Assembly (NCBI GenBank): GCA_964503275.1
Contig: CAZCZO010000007.1
Span: 62,001-126,000, forward strand
Origin: DASRAP01 sp964503275
GTDB taxonomy: Bacteria > Gemmatimonadota > Gemmatimonadetes > Gemmatimonadales > Gemmatimonadaceae
Direction: 5' to 3'
Length of the DNA stretch: 64,000 bases
Part shown: positions 1-7,329 of the stretch, one piece after another
Numbering within the stretch: position 1 is the first letter of the stretch
Layout of the letters: the number at the start of each line of letters is the position of its first letter
Made by a program: the position numbers and the translations under genes
Notes under the pieces: model-generated
Told to the model about the DNA's origin: nothing
The model's input: only the letters and a program-made list of their open reading frames with translations
The model's database searches: none

Positions 1-357
1 CCCGCGCAAACGGTCGGGCTCGTCCTTGCGCGCGGTCAGCATCAGCACGCCGACGTCCCGCGTCACGGGGTCCGCGCGGATCTGCTCCAGCACCTCGAAC
101 CCCGAGAGCCCCGGGAGCATGAGGTCGAGCACGATCAACGACGGACGTTCCCGCCGCACGGCCGCCAGCGCGTCCGGCCCCGACACTGCCGTGGACACCC
201 GGTACCCCGCCTTCGCCAGCTGGTACACCACCAGCGCGACGATCTCCGGTTCGTCGTCGACGACGAGAACGTGCTCGGCTTGCGGTGGTGCGGCGGATGT
301 GAGGGCGGGAGATGACACCTGGGCTCTCATCGCTGAAGGGAGGGACCGTTCCATCAT
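1..357 (-). CDS. Response regulator receiver-domain protein (3' part beyond window)
   Basis: This is the N-terminal part of a CheY-like receiver domain, the phospho-acceptor half of a two-component regulator. The minus strand reads HVLVVDDEPEIVALVVYQL (acidic DD pair), then LIVLDLMLPGLSGFEVLEQI with the phosphorylatable Asp in LDLMLPG, then VLMLTARKDEPDRLRG with the conserved T and K of strands 4 and 5. The frame is open to base 1, so the output domain is outside the window and a PhoB/OmpR-type or stand-alone role cannot be decided. I chose the ATG at 357 because a CATCTT hexamer lies 7 nt before it, like other genes here. The in-frame ATG at 330 is equally possible and would remove nine residues. 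A variable stretch of about 30 residues precedes the domain. Confidence 0.85.
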   Translation of the reverse strand, partial: MMERSLPSAMRAQVSSPALTSAAPPQAEHVLVVDDEPEIVALVVYQLAKAGYRVSTAVSGPDALAAVRRERPSLIVLDLMLPGLSGFEVLEQIRADPVTRDVGVLMLTARKDEPDRLRG

Positions 358-483
358 GCTCGTAAAGATGGCGTCCCGTGGCGACCACGGACAGCGGGGA
401 CTCGGTCACGATCCTGCAACGGCACACGCTGTGTCACGGCTTCGTCACAGGCGCGCGGGCTCGGCATGCGCCTCGGGATCGTG

Positions 484-489
484 TAGATT
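484..489 (+). promoter_or_regulatory. -10-like hexamer TAGATT, leaderless-type promoter
   Basis: TAGATT is followed by exactly six bases and then the ATG at 496. This matches the TANNNT plus 6 nt arrangement described for leaderless genes in Deinococcus and Actinobacteria. No -35 element is clear. Confidence 0.45.
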
Positions 490-495
490 TCAGGG

Positions 496-762
496 ATGGA
501 CGAGTCCGCTGCCCCTGCCCGCGCCCTGCGTGTCTTCGTGAATGGCCGCGGGCACGACGTGTCGGCGGATGCCTCGGCGCTGGACGCCGTGCGCTGCGCC
601 GACGCGGCCGAGGCGGAGGCCATCGCCGCCGGGTCGCGCGCCATCACCGACAGTCGTGGCCTGCCCGTCGCGCCCGAGGCGGCCGCGTTCTCGGGCGCCA
701 TCTACCGCACGGTCCGGGCGCGCCCAGCGCCCGCTCACTCCGAGGTCGACGCCACGAAGTGA
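496..762 (+). CDS. Small protein of unknown function (88 aa)
   Basis: This is an unrecognised 88-residue soluble protein. The N-terminus RVFVNGRGHDVSADASAL looks superficially like the beta-hairpin start of a ThiS/MoaD-type ubiquitin fold. The C-terminal GG needed for a sulfur carrier is absent, so I do not call it one. The middle is Ala-rich and helical (DAAEAEAIAAGSRAITDSRG). The ATG is supported by TAGATT six bases upstream, and no other strand here has a plausible protein. The 3' end overlaps the convergent thiD gene by 28 bp, which would generate complementary transcript ends. Lying next to thiD makes a link to thiamin tempting, but nothing else supports it. Confidence 0.6.
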   Translation: MDESAAPARALRVFVNGRGHDVSADASALDAVRCADAAEAEAIAAGSRAITDSRGLPVAPEAAAFSGAIYRTVRARPAPAHSEVDATK

Positions 763-1547
763 TTCAGCGGCCCGTGCCCGCGCCCCAGCCCGGGCGCCTC
801 GCGGATCGCCCGGTGCACGAAGGCCAAGCCGCCACGGACGGCATCGGATAGCGCGTAGCCGCGCGCCAGCAGCGCCGTGATCGCGCTCGAGAGCGTACAC
901 CCCGTGCCGTGCGTGCTCGTCGTCGCGATGCGTGGGTGCCGCACCACGGTCCACTCGCCGCCGCTGTACAGCACGTCGACCGCGTCGTCGCCGGTCAGGT
1001 GGCCGCCCTTCACCAACGCGGCCGCGGCGCCGAAGTCCCGCACCAGGCGCTCCGCGGCACCGTGCATCGCGTCGACCGAGTCCACAGCCACGCCGAGCAA
1101 CAGCGCGGCCTCGTCCAGGTTCGGCGTCACGAGGGCCGCGAGGGGGAAGAGCTGCGCGGTGATCGCGCCGATCGCGTCGGGCGTGATGAGCGGGTCGCCC
1201 GAGGTCGCGACCATGACCGGGTCCAACACATAGGGCCGGAGCCCATGCCGCGTAACACCCGCTGCGATCGCCGAGATCACGGCGACGTCGGCCAGCATCC
1301 CGCTCTTGATGGCCGCGGGCCGCAGGTCGCTCGCCACCGCATCGAGCTGCGCCGCGACCAGCGCGGCCGACACCGCCTCCCAGCCGTGTACACCGAGGGT
1401 GTTCTGTGCCGTGACCGCCGTGAGCACCGACGTGCCGAATACGCCGAACTGGTGGAAGGTCTTGAGGTCCGCCTGGATGCCTGCGCCGCCGCCTGAGTCG
1501 GATCCCGCGATCGTGAGCGCGATGGGGATCCCGCGTGGTGCGGTCAT
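735..1547 (-). CDS. thiD: Hydroxymethylpyrimidine/phosphomethylpyrimidine kinase
   Basis: The bifunctional ribokinase-fold kinase phosphorylates HMP and then HMP-P to HMP-PP in thiamin diphosphate biosynthesis, in the cytoplasm. The 270-residue length is normal for ThiD. Visible marks are the N-terminal IALTIAGSDSGGGAGIQADL, the central LVTPNLDEAALL, LVKGGH, and the anion-hole/catalytic STHGTGCTLSSAI with the Asp-equivalent region intact. The family-typical tail GRGHGPLNHF ends the protein. Its ATG overlaps the TGA of the upstream M48 protease by four bases (ATGA), so the two are translationally coupled. No thiC, thiE or TPP riboswitch is seen in the window, so this is an isolated thiamin gene here. 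Confidence 0.95.
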   Translation of the reverse strand: MTAPRGIPIALTIAGSDSGGGAGIQADLKTFHQFGVFGTSVLTAVTAQNTLGVHGWEAVSAALVAAQLDAVASDLRPAAIKSGMLADVAVISAIAAGVTRHGLRPYVLDPVMVATSGDPLITPDAIGAITAQLFPLAALVTPNLDEAALLLGVAVDSVDAMHGAAERLVRDFGAAAALVKGGHLTGDDAVDVLYSGGEWTVVRHPRIATTSTHGTGCTLSSAITALLARGYALSDAVRGGLAFVHRAIREAPGLGRGHGPLNHFVASTSE

Positions 1548-2359
1548 CGCTGCGCGGGCGGCGGCGGCGGCGCGGGCAGCGACGCCACGCGCCGCTTGAA
1601 GCTCTGGTAATTCGGCGAGTCCTTGGTCAGGCCCACAAGGATGCCCGGGTCGTAGCCCGCGATCATCTTCTCGGTCTCCTTGACGCGGTCCTCCGCCAGC
1701 GGATGCGAGAGGAACCAGGTCTCCACGCCGACCGGTCGGGACTGTCGCTCATCGAGCAGGATGCGGAACATCTCCGGCACCCCCATGGGGTCGATGCCCG
1801 ACCGGATCACATACTTGACGCCCTCGCGGTCGGCTTCGCGCTCATCGTCGCGGCTGAACTTCGCGAACACGCCCGACGCCACGATGTCGATCGCCGCCTG
1901 CTCCAGCCCTGTCCCACAGGCACGCAACAACGTGCACGCGGCGATCACTCCGATGTTCGCCCCCTGCGCCTTCTGCATCCGCTCCACCGAATGCCGCATC
2001 GTGACATGCCCGATCTCATGGCCCAGCACGCCGGCCAACTGCGCCATGTTCGTCGTCCGCTCGATCAGCCCGCGGTTCACGTAGATGAACCCGCCGGGCA
2101 CCGCGAACGCGTTCACCTCCTGCGAGTTGACCAGGAAGAAGCGGTAGGTGATCCCCCGTTGATCCGCCAAGCGCGCGATCGAGTCCCCGAGCAGCGTCAA
2201 GTAGCGGTTGATCTCGGCGTCCTCGACGATGGGGAGCTGTTTGTTGAGCTCGGTGGCATATTGCGCCCCCATCTCGATCTCCTGCTGCGGGGAGATCGAG
2301 CAGGCGCTGAGCCCGACGCTGAGGGCGACGATCGCGCCCGTGATGTATCGTTGACGCAT
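1544..2359 (-). CDS. M48-family zinc metalloprotease lipoprotein
   Basis: This is a periplasmic membrane-anchored peptidase of the M48 (Ste24/HtpX/BepA-like) clan, probably in envelope protein quality control. Starting at the ATG at 2359 gives 271 residues with a lipoprotein signal ending in LSVGLSAC. The zinc site HEIGH lies in VLGHEIGHVTMRHSVERMQ, and the downstream Glu ligand is in READREGVKYVIRSGIDP. The sequence NAFAVPGGFIYVNRGLI is typical of BepA/LoiP-like M48 proteins. The much longer open frame upstream reads through the divergent methyltransferase and is not coding. It is the first gene of a two-gene unit with thiD. The function pairing looks accidental, and shared expression is inferred only from the ATGA overlap. 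Confidence 0.9.
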   Translation of the reverse strand: MRQRYITGAIVALSVGLSACSISPQQEIEMGAQYATELNKQLPIVEDAEINRYLTLLGDSIARLADQRGITYRFFLVNSQEVNAFAVPGGFIYVNRGLIERTTNMAQLAGVLGHEIGHVTMRHSVERMQKAQGANIGVIAACTLLRACGTGLEQAAIDIVASGVFAKFSRDDEREADREGVKYVIRSGIDPMGVPEMFRILLDERQSRPVGVETWFLSHPLAEDRVKETEKMIAGYDPGILVGLTKDSPNYQSFKRRVASLPAPPPPPAQR

Positions 2360-2418
2360 CCTGTGTGGACCGCTGAAGACCCGACGGCGCTGGGCGCCGC
2401 GAAGACATGAGGTGACCT

Positions 2419-3174
2419 CTGGCTCTCTTAACCCTGCTACGAGACCTGCGCCGTCGCAAGGCACGTGAGCGTCATACCCGCTGCGTCGTCGAGGGGGTCC
2501 GGGCCGTCGAGGAGCTGCTGGTGTCCCCCGTCCCGATCGTCGGAGCGCTGGTCGGGCCCGAGCTGACGCGGACACCGCGCGGCGTCGCGCTCCTCGAGGC
2601 CCTGGTCGCCCGCGGCGTGCGGACCGAGGAGGCCAGCGCGCACGACTTCGCCAGCGCGGCCGACACCGATGCCCCGCAGGGGATCCTCGTGGCGGCCGAG
2701 GTCCCGGGCTGGACGCTCGACGCGCTGCCGGCGGGGGGGAACATCGTGGTGCTCGACGCCGTCCAGGACCCGGGCAATGTGGGGACCATTCTGCGCACGG
2801 CGGCGGCCCTGGGCGCGGCGGGCACGGTCGCACTTCCCGGCACGGTCGACCTCTGGAACGCCAAGGTCATTCGCAGCGCCGTCGGAGCCCAGTTCCGCCA
2901 TCCCGCCGTGACGGCGAGCTGGGAGGCATTCCAGTCGTTCCTCACAGAGCGGGGACTCCCCCTGTGGGCCACCACGCTCGAGGGAACGCCCCTCGCGCGG
3001 GTGGAATGCACCACTCCCGTGGCGCTGGCCGTCGGCAACGAAGGAGCCGGGCTGTCACGGACGACCCTCGACCACGCGGCGCGCCGCGTCTCGATCCCCA
3101 TCACCGACGGCGCCGAGTCGCTCAACGTGGCCGTGGCGACCGGCATCGTCCTGTACCACCTACGCCGCTCATGA
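2419..3174 (+). CDS. TrmH/SpoU-family RNA 2'-O-methyltransferase (start codon unclear)
   Basis: This is an SPOUT-class RNA ribose methyltransferase of the RlmB/TsnR type, using SAM and likely acting on 23S rRNA. The three SpoU motifs are visible: VLDAVQDPGNVGTILRTAAALG, PVALAVGNEGAGLS, and IPITDGAESLNVAVATGIVLYHL with the knot Asn and Ser. The N-terminal substrate-binding part LLRDLRRRKARERHTRCVVE (from about 2434), followed by GVRAVEELL, is clearly encoded. However, the first ATG, GTG or TTG in frame is the GTG at 2521, inside this domain. The frame opens at 2416 with CTG codons at 2419 and 2434, and an AGGTGA lies at 2410-2415. I placed the start at the first CTG, and it is uncertain. Its TGA overlaps the ATG of the next gene (ATGA). 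Confidence 0.85.
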   Translation: MALLTLLRDLRRRKARERHTRCVVEGVRAVEELLVSPVPIVGALVGPELTRTPRGVALLEALVARGVRTEEASAHDFASAADTDAPQGILVAAEVPGWTLDALPAGGNIVVLDAVQDPGNVGTILRTAAALGAAGTVALPGTVDLWNAKVIRSAVGAQFRHPAVTASWEAFQSFLTERGLPLWATTLEGTPLARVECTTPVALAVGNEGAGLSRTTLDHAARRVSIPITDGAESLNVAVATGIVLYHLRRS

Positions 3175-3986
3175 TCGCGTTCGTTGCCGCCGGCTTCGGG
3201 GCCTTGTTCGGCTCCTTCCTCAACGTCTGCATCGCGCGCTGGCCGGTCGATGGGTCGATCTTCAGGCCGGCCCGTTCGCACTGCCCCCACTGCGGCCACG
3301 CGATCCGCTGGTTCGAGAACATCCCGGTGATCAGCTGGCTCGCCTTGCGCGGGCGCTGCAGCGGCTGTGCGGCGCCGATCTCCGCGCAGTACCCACTGGT
3401 CGAGCTCGCCACCGCGGCGCTGTGGTGGCTGGCCTTCTGGGGCTTCGGACCCACGCTCACCGCGCTGCGCTTCGCCGTCCTCGCGACCATCCTCCTCGGG
3501 GTGGCCGTGACCGACGCGAAGCACTACGTGATCCCCGACGGGTTCACCGTCACCGGGCTCCTCTTCGTGCTCGGCACCGCCGTGCTGGCATCCACCTTGG
3601 GTGAGACCTCGCCCTTCGCGGGACCCATCGACGCGCTGTACGGGGCCTGCGTGGGCGCCGGGGCCATCGCCATCGTCGGCTGGCTCGGCGAAGTCGCGCT
3701 GAAGAAGGAGGCCATGGGCTTCGGTGATGTGACCCTGATGGCCGTCTGCGGTGCCGCGCTCGGACCGCCGCTGGTCCTCCTGAATGTGTTCATCGCGGCG
3801 TTCCTCGGGGCGACCGTGTCGCTGGCGGTCGTCGCCCCGCTGGCGTGGCTCCGCGCACGGGCACGCGATGAGGCGTTCGTGCTCCCGCAGATCCCCTTCG
3901 GTACGTTTCTCGCACCCGCTGCCCTGGTGACCCTGCTCTACGGCGAGCGCCTGCTCGACCTGTGGCGCACCTGGGTGCTGGGCTGA
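3171..3986 (+). CDS. pilD: Prepilin peptidase / N-methyltransferase (A24A)
   Basis: This inner-membrane aspartic protease cleaves type IV prepilin or pseudopilin leader peptides and methylates the new N-terminus. The 271-residue protein begins with a membrane segment FVAAGFGALFGSFLNVCIAR. Next is the cytoplasmic zinc-type loop with paired cysteines (CPHCGH and CSGCAAPIS), then several membrane helices. The two catalytic aspartates are in VTDAKHYVIPDGFTV and in the GxGD-type motif MGFGDVTLM. The ATG at 3171 overlaps the methyltransferase stop codon. No pilus or type II secretion genes lie nearby, so its substrates must be encoded elsewhere. Confidence 0.93.
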   Translation: MIAFVAAGFGALFGSFLNVCIARWPVDGSIFRPARSHCPHCGHAIRWFENIPVISWLALRGRCSGCAAPISAQYPLVELATAALWWLAFWGFGPTLTALRFAVLATILLGVAVTDAKHYVIPDGFTVTGLLFVLGTAVLASTLGETSPFAGPIDALYGACVGAGAIAIVGWLGEVALKKEAMGFGDVTLMAVCGAALGPPLVLLNVFIAAFLGATVSLAVVAPLAWLRARARDEAFVLPQIPFGTFLAPAALVTLLYGERLLDLWRTWVLG

Positions 3987-4005
3987 CCTCTTGTCCTGCT
4001 CTGCC

Positions 4006-5277
4006 ATGATCCTACGACCTGCGCTTTTCGCCGTCGCCTTGTGCGCTGCGGCCGCCTGTGGCGGTGATGACACCTCGGCCGTCGCCTACGACGGCCCGTA
4101 CGCCAAGGAGGTCCGCCGGGCGATCCCGATCATCGAACGCTCGACGGGCAAGACCTTCCTCACCCCACCCAAGCTCGAGGAGCGGGACACCGACGAGGTC
4201 CGCGCCTTCCTCGAACGGCGCTTCAACGAGGAATCGCCCGCGTTGGAGCTCGCCGGCGTCGAGGCCGCTTACAAGCGCTTCGGGCTGTTGCCCGACGATG
4301 TCGATCTGCGCAAGACGCTGCTGGACCTGCTCGCCGAACAGGTGATCGGCTACTACGATCCCGCCGAGAAGGTGCTCTACGTCGTGAAGGGCGCGCGCAG
4401 TGACTATCTCAGCACCACGATCGCGCACGAGCTGGTGCATGCCCTGCAGGATCAGCACTTCCCGCTGGACTCCCTCAGCCGGATCGAGCGCGACAACGAC
4501 CGGCAGATGGCGGCGCAGGCGGTCGCCGAGGGGCACGCGGTGTGGGAGCAACTGGTGTCGATGACCGGGATGAACAACCCCGAGAACGCGATGCCCGGCG
4601 GCTGGGACGGGGTCCGGCAGATGATCCGGGACAACCGCAACTCGATGCCGCTGCTCGCGCAGGCACCACTGCTCCTGCAGGAGGTCCTGCTGTTCCCGTA
4701 TCTCAGCGGGGCGGAGCACATCCGTCAGTTCAAGGCCAAGCGTCCGGGCGCCTGGCCCTTCGACTCCCTGCCGGTCTCGACCGAACAGGTCCTGCATGCC
4801 GAGAAGTTCTTCGATGAGCGCGACGATCCGGTCGCGGTGACGTTGCCGCCGATCCGCGGTGGCGGGCGCATCACCTACGAGAATGGGCTGGGTGAGTTCG
4901 AGACGCGGCTGTTCCTGTACCAGCACACGCGCAACCTCGCCCGGGCCGCGCGAGGCGCTGCGGGCTGGGACGGCGATCGCTTCGCGCTGGTCGCGCTGCC
5001 GGGCGGCGGCGAAGGCTTGGCCTGGGTCACCGTGTGGGACACCGCGGTCGATGCGGCCGAGTTCGTGGACATCCTCGACGAGGCGCTGCCGCGCCGCTAC
5101 GGCGGGTTGCGGCGCCAGAACCTGACCGGGCCGATCCGCCGGTATGAGGGGGGGCGCCGGACCGTCGAGGTGCAGGGTGTGACGGTGGACGGGATGTCAG
5201 TCGTCATCCTCACGGACGTCCCGACCGGAACGCCTGCGTCGCTGATCGACGCGGCGCGCATCCGGATCACCCCCTGA
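4006..5277 (+). CDS. Putative gluzincin-type zinc metallopeptidase lipoprotein
   Basis: This is a 423-residue secreted lipoprotein of unassigned function. The signal peptide ends with the lipobox-like ALCAAAACGG. Around residue 140 there is TIAHELVHALQDQHF, an HExxH zinc site, and about 30 residues later AVAEGHAVWEQL supplies a candidate third ligand Glu, the gluzincin spacing. A YYDPAEKVLYVV segment just before the site resembles the strand that binds substrate in small zinc peptidases. The rest has no motif I recognise. I preferred the ATG at 4006 to the TTG at 3991 because it gives a normal signal peptide. It follows pilD by 19 bp and precedes another secreted lipoprotein. Peptidase activity is inferred from the motif only. 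Confidence 0.75.
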   Translation: MILRPALFAVALCAAAACGGDDTSAVAYDGPYAKEVRRAIPIIERSTGKTFLTPPKLEERDTDEVRAFLERRFNEESPALELAGVEAAYKRFGLLPDDVDLRKTLLDLLAEQVIGYYDPAEKVLYVVKGARSDYLSTTIAHELVHALQDQHFPLDSLSRIERDNDRQMAAQAVAEGHAVWEQLVSMTGMNNPENAMPGGWDGVRQMIRDNRNSMPLLAQAPLLLQEVLLFPYLSGAEHIRQFKAKRPGAWPFDSLPVSTEQVLHAEKFFDERDDPVAVTLPPIRGGGRITYENGLGEFETRLFLYQHTRNLARAARGAAGWDGDRFALVALPGGGEGLAWVTVWDTAVDAAEFVDILDEALPRRYGGLRRQNLTGPIRRYEGGRRTVEVQGVTVDGMSVVILTDVPTGTPASLIDAARIRITP

Positions 5278-5308
5278 TCGCTCTCGCCGTCACGCCTGGA
5301 GTCGGCCC

Positions 5309-6178
5309 GTGCCCCGCATCCCGCTCCCCATCACGCTGCATCGGTCCCTCGCGATCGCGTGTACGCTGTTGCTCAGCACCTCGTCGTGCTTGGAGTGGGA
5401 TCGCTCCACCCGCGTGGATCGACGCGATGTGACGCTGTTCGTATCCTCGGTCACGGCCGATGACGGACGTCAGGCCGTCCTGAACCTCGGTGCCGCGCCG
5501 GCGTCCTCCACGACGCTGACGGTGTCTGCCGCCCTGCCGCCGATCGTCCTGAAGGGCGGGGCGTCGCGGGTGCGCTTCCGCGCCGACGAACCGTTCACGC
5601 AGCTGGTCGTGGCAGCGCGCGGCTATGCGGGGCACTTCGTGCTCTCGCTCCCGGCACCGGTGACGGAGGTCACCGTGCTCATCGCCTATGCCCAAGAGGT
5701 CGGTGCACCGGCCTTCGACCTGCAATACGCGGTCGGGGGTGGTGACGGCCTCGGGGCCTACAGCGCGGCCAACACCGCCTTCCTGCCCAACGGCACCGGG
5801 GAGGTCCAGGTGAACATCACGTGGAATTCCAAGGCCGACGTCGATCTGTACGTCGTCGATCCGCTCGGCGCCGAGATCTACTACGCGCGCCGCGAATCCA
5901 ACTCGGGCGGTCAGCTCGACATCGACTCGAACGCGGCCTGCAGCAGCGATGGACCGCGCGCCGAGAACATCTTCTGGCCGTTCGGAGTGGTGCCCCCGCG
6001 GGGCGAGTACGAGGTGCGCGTGAACAATTGGTCGGCCTGTGGCGAAGAGGCCACCGACTTCGTGGTCACGGTGCGCACGAAGGACGGCATTCCGCAGACG
6101 TACACCGGACGGCTCACGGGACCGGGCAACGGCGGCGCCTCGGGGGCGGGGCAGCGCATCGCGTCGTTCGTCTACTGA
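5309..6178 (+). CDS. DUF2135-type secreted lipoprotein
   Basis: The protein has 289 residues and a GTG start (5309) preceded by GGAG. The N-terminal signal ALACTLLL-type stretch ends in STSSC, so it is probably lipidated. The first half is beta-rich without recognisable motifs. The C-terminal 100 residues resemble the DUF2135 fold, which in other proteins follows von Willebrand A or YfaP-like modules: VNITWNSKADVDLYVVDPLG, then a glycine/serine loop with paired cysteines, then PPRGEYEVRVNNWSACGEE. The molecular role of DUF2135 is unknown. The protein may sit beside the preceding peptidase-like lipoprotein in the envelope, which is inferred from adjacency only. Confidence 0.75.
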   Translation: MPRIPLPITLHRSLAIACTLLLSTSSCLEWDRSTRVDRRDVTLFVSSVTADDGRQAVLNLGAAPASSTTLTVSAALPPIVLKGGASRVRFRADEPFTQLVVAARGYAGHFVLSLPAPVTEVTVLIAYAQEVGAPAFDLQYAVGGGDGLGAYSAANTAFLPNGTGEVQVNITWNSKADVDLYVVDPLGAEIYYARRESNSGGQLDIDSNAACSSDGPRAENIFWPFGVVPPRGEYEVRVNNWSACGEEATDFVVTVRTKDGIPQTYTGRLTGPGNGGASGAGQRIASFVY

Positions 6179-6218
6179 CCCCACGTGCAGCGCAGGGCGA
6201 TGACGCGCCGCGGCGTAT

Positions 6219-7325
6219 CTAGGCGATGAGCAGGCGCGAGGCGTAGGTCAGCGCACCGATCAGCGCGCCGAGCACGTAGCCCAGGCGCACGATCAAGGTC
6301 AGCTCCTTCTGCGTGACCTTGCGGACGATCTCCTCCAGCCGCTCGGTGCTGAAGCCCAGGACCTTCCGCTCGACCATCGCCTCGATGTCCAGGCGCGCGA
6401 GGAAGCCCGGGATCTGTGTGAGCACCCAGCGCCACAGCGCGGGGCCCGCCGCGGCGGCCAAGCGATCGGGCGCGTCCGTCGGCAGGAATCGCGCGGGGCG
6501 GCCGATCGGCTGATCGAGCAGACGTCGGGCCGCGCCGCCCGCCGCGCCGAAGGCCAGCTCTGCGGCCCGCGGGGAGCGCGCGGCGGTCAGGATCCACTCC
6601 ACGTAGGTCTCGTCGGGCAAGGTGCCCAGCAGGTCGCCGACCGTGCGCCCGTCCGTCCGCTCGAGCGCGTCCGACACCGTGCGCTCGACGAAGCGCTCCG
6701 TCCGTTCGGTCCCGGCGATCTTGAGCAGGTAGTCGCCGACCTTGGCCCGGAAGGTGCGCCCCTGGTCGTCCCGCGAGGTCTCGATGATCTCGGTCGAGAG
6801 CTGCGCCGCCTGCTGCGCGAGCCGCGCCTTGCGCTCTGGCGTCAGCAGTCGCGCCAGCGGGATGGGATCCACCTGCGCGCGCGCCCGCGCCACGAAGCCG
6901 CGCACCGTCTCCTCGAACGACGTGCCATGCACCTCGGTGAGATAGCCCTCGGCCAGCGCGCCGCTCACGCTGCCGAGCGCGCGCTCCAGCTCGGCGAAGA
7001 GGGGCGCGGGCAGCTCGCTCGACAGCGACCCACGCTCGACATCGAGCAGGTCGCGCACGATCACCGCGAGCCGCTGCTCCACCGCTTCCCGCAGGCCCGA
7101 GCGCTCCAATTCGTGGATCAGGTCGTCGGGCGTGAGCAACTTCTCGCCGACGGTCTTGCCGATGGACTTCGCGAGCCGTGGCTTGTTCTTGGGGATCGCG
7201 CCCTGCAACCCGAAGCGCCGTTCATAGGGGTGGAACAGCATCCACACCGCGATCGCATTCGTGATGCCGCCCGCCACCGTGCCCACCGCCACGTTGAGAG
7301 CGAACTCCTTCCACACGAACGGCAT
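6219..7325 (-). CDS. DUF445-family membrane protein
   Basis: This is a 368-residue protein of the DUF445 (YheB/YjiN-like) family, function unknown. An N-terminal membrane segment ALNVAVGTVAGGITNAIAVW is followed by the family-diagnostic MLFHPYERRFGLQGAIPKNK. A long amphipathic helical region comes next, and a C-terminal membrane helix LGYVLGALIGALTYASRLLI ends the protein. The ATG at 7325 is preferred to 7370, which would overlap lon. The gene begins 4 bp after the lon stop, so it is almost certainly the second gene of a lon operon. Confidence 0.88.
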   Translation of the reverse strand: MPFVWKEFALNVAVGTVAGGITNAIAVWMLFHPYERRFGLQGAIPKNKPRLAKSIGKTVGEKLLTPDDLIHELERSGLREAVEQRLAVIVRDLLDVERGSLSSELPAPLFAELERALGSVSGALAEGYLTEVHGTSFEETVRGFVARARAQVDPIPLARLLTPERKARLAQQAAQLSTEIIETSRDDQGRTFRAKVGDYLLKIAGTERTERFVERTVSDALERTDGRTVGDLLGTLPDETYVEWILTAARSPRAAELAFGAAGGAARRLLDQPIGRPARFLPTDAPDRLAAAAGPALWRWVLTQIPGFLARLDIEAMVERKVLGFSTERLEEIVRKVTQKELTLIVRLGYVLGALIGALTYASRLLIA

Positions 7326-7329
7326 CCGC

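Noticed and set aside
496..762. ThiS-like sulfur carrier next to thiD
   Set aside because: The first strands look similar, but there is no C-terminal Gly-Gly and the rest does not fit, so it is left as unknown.
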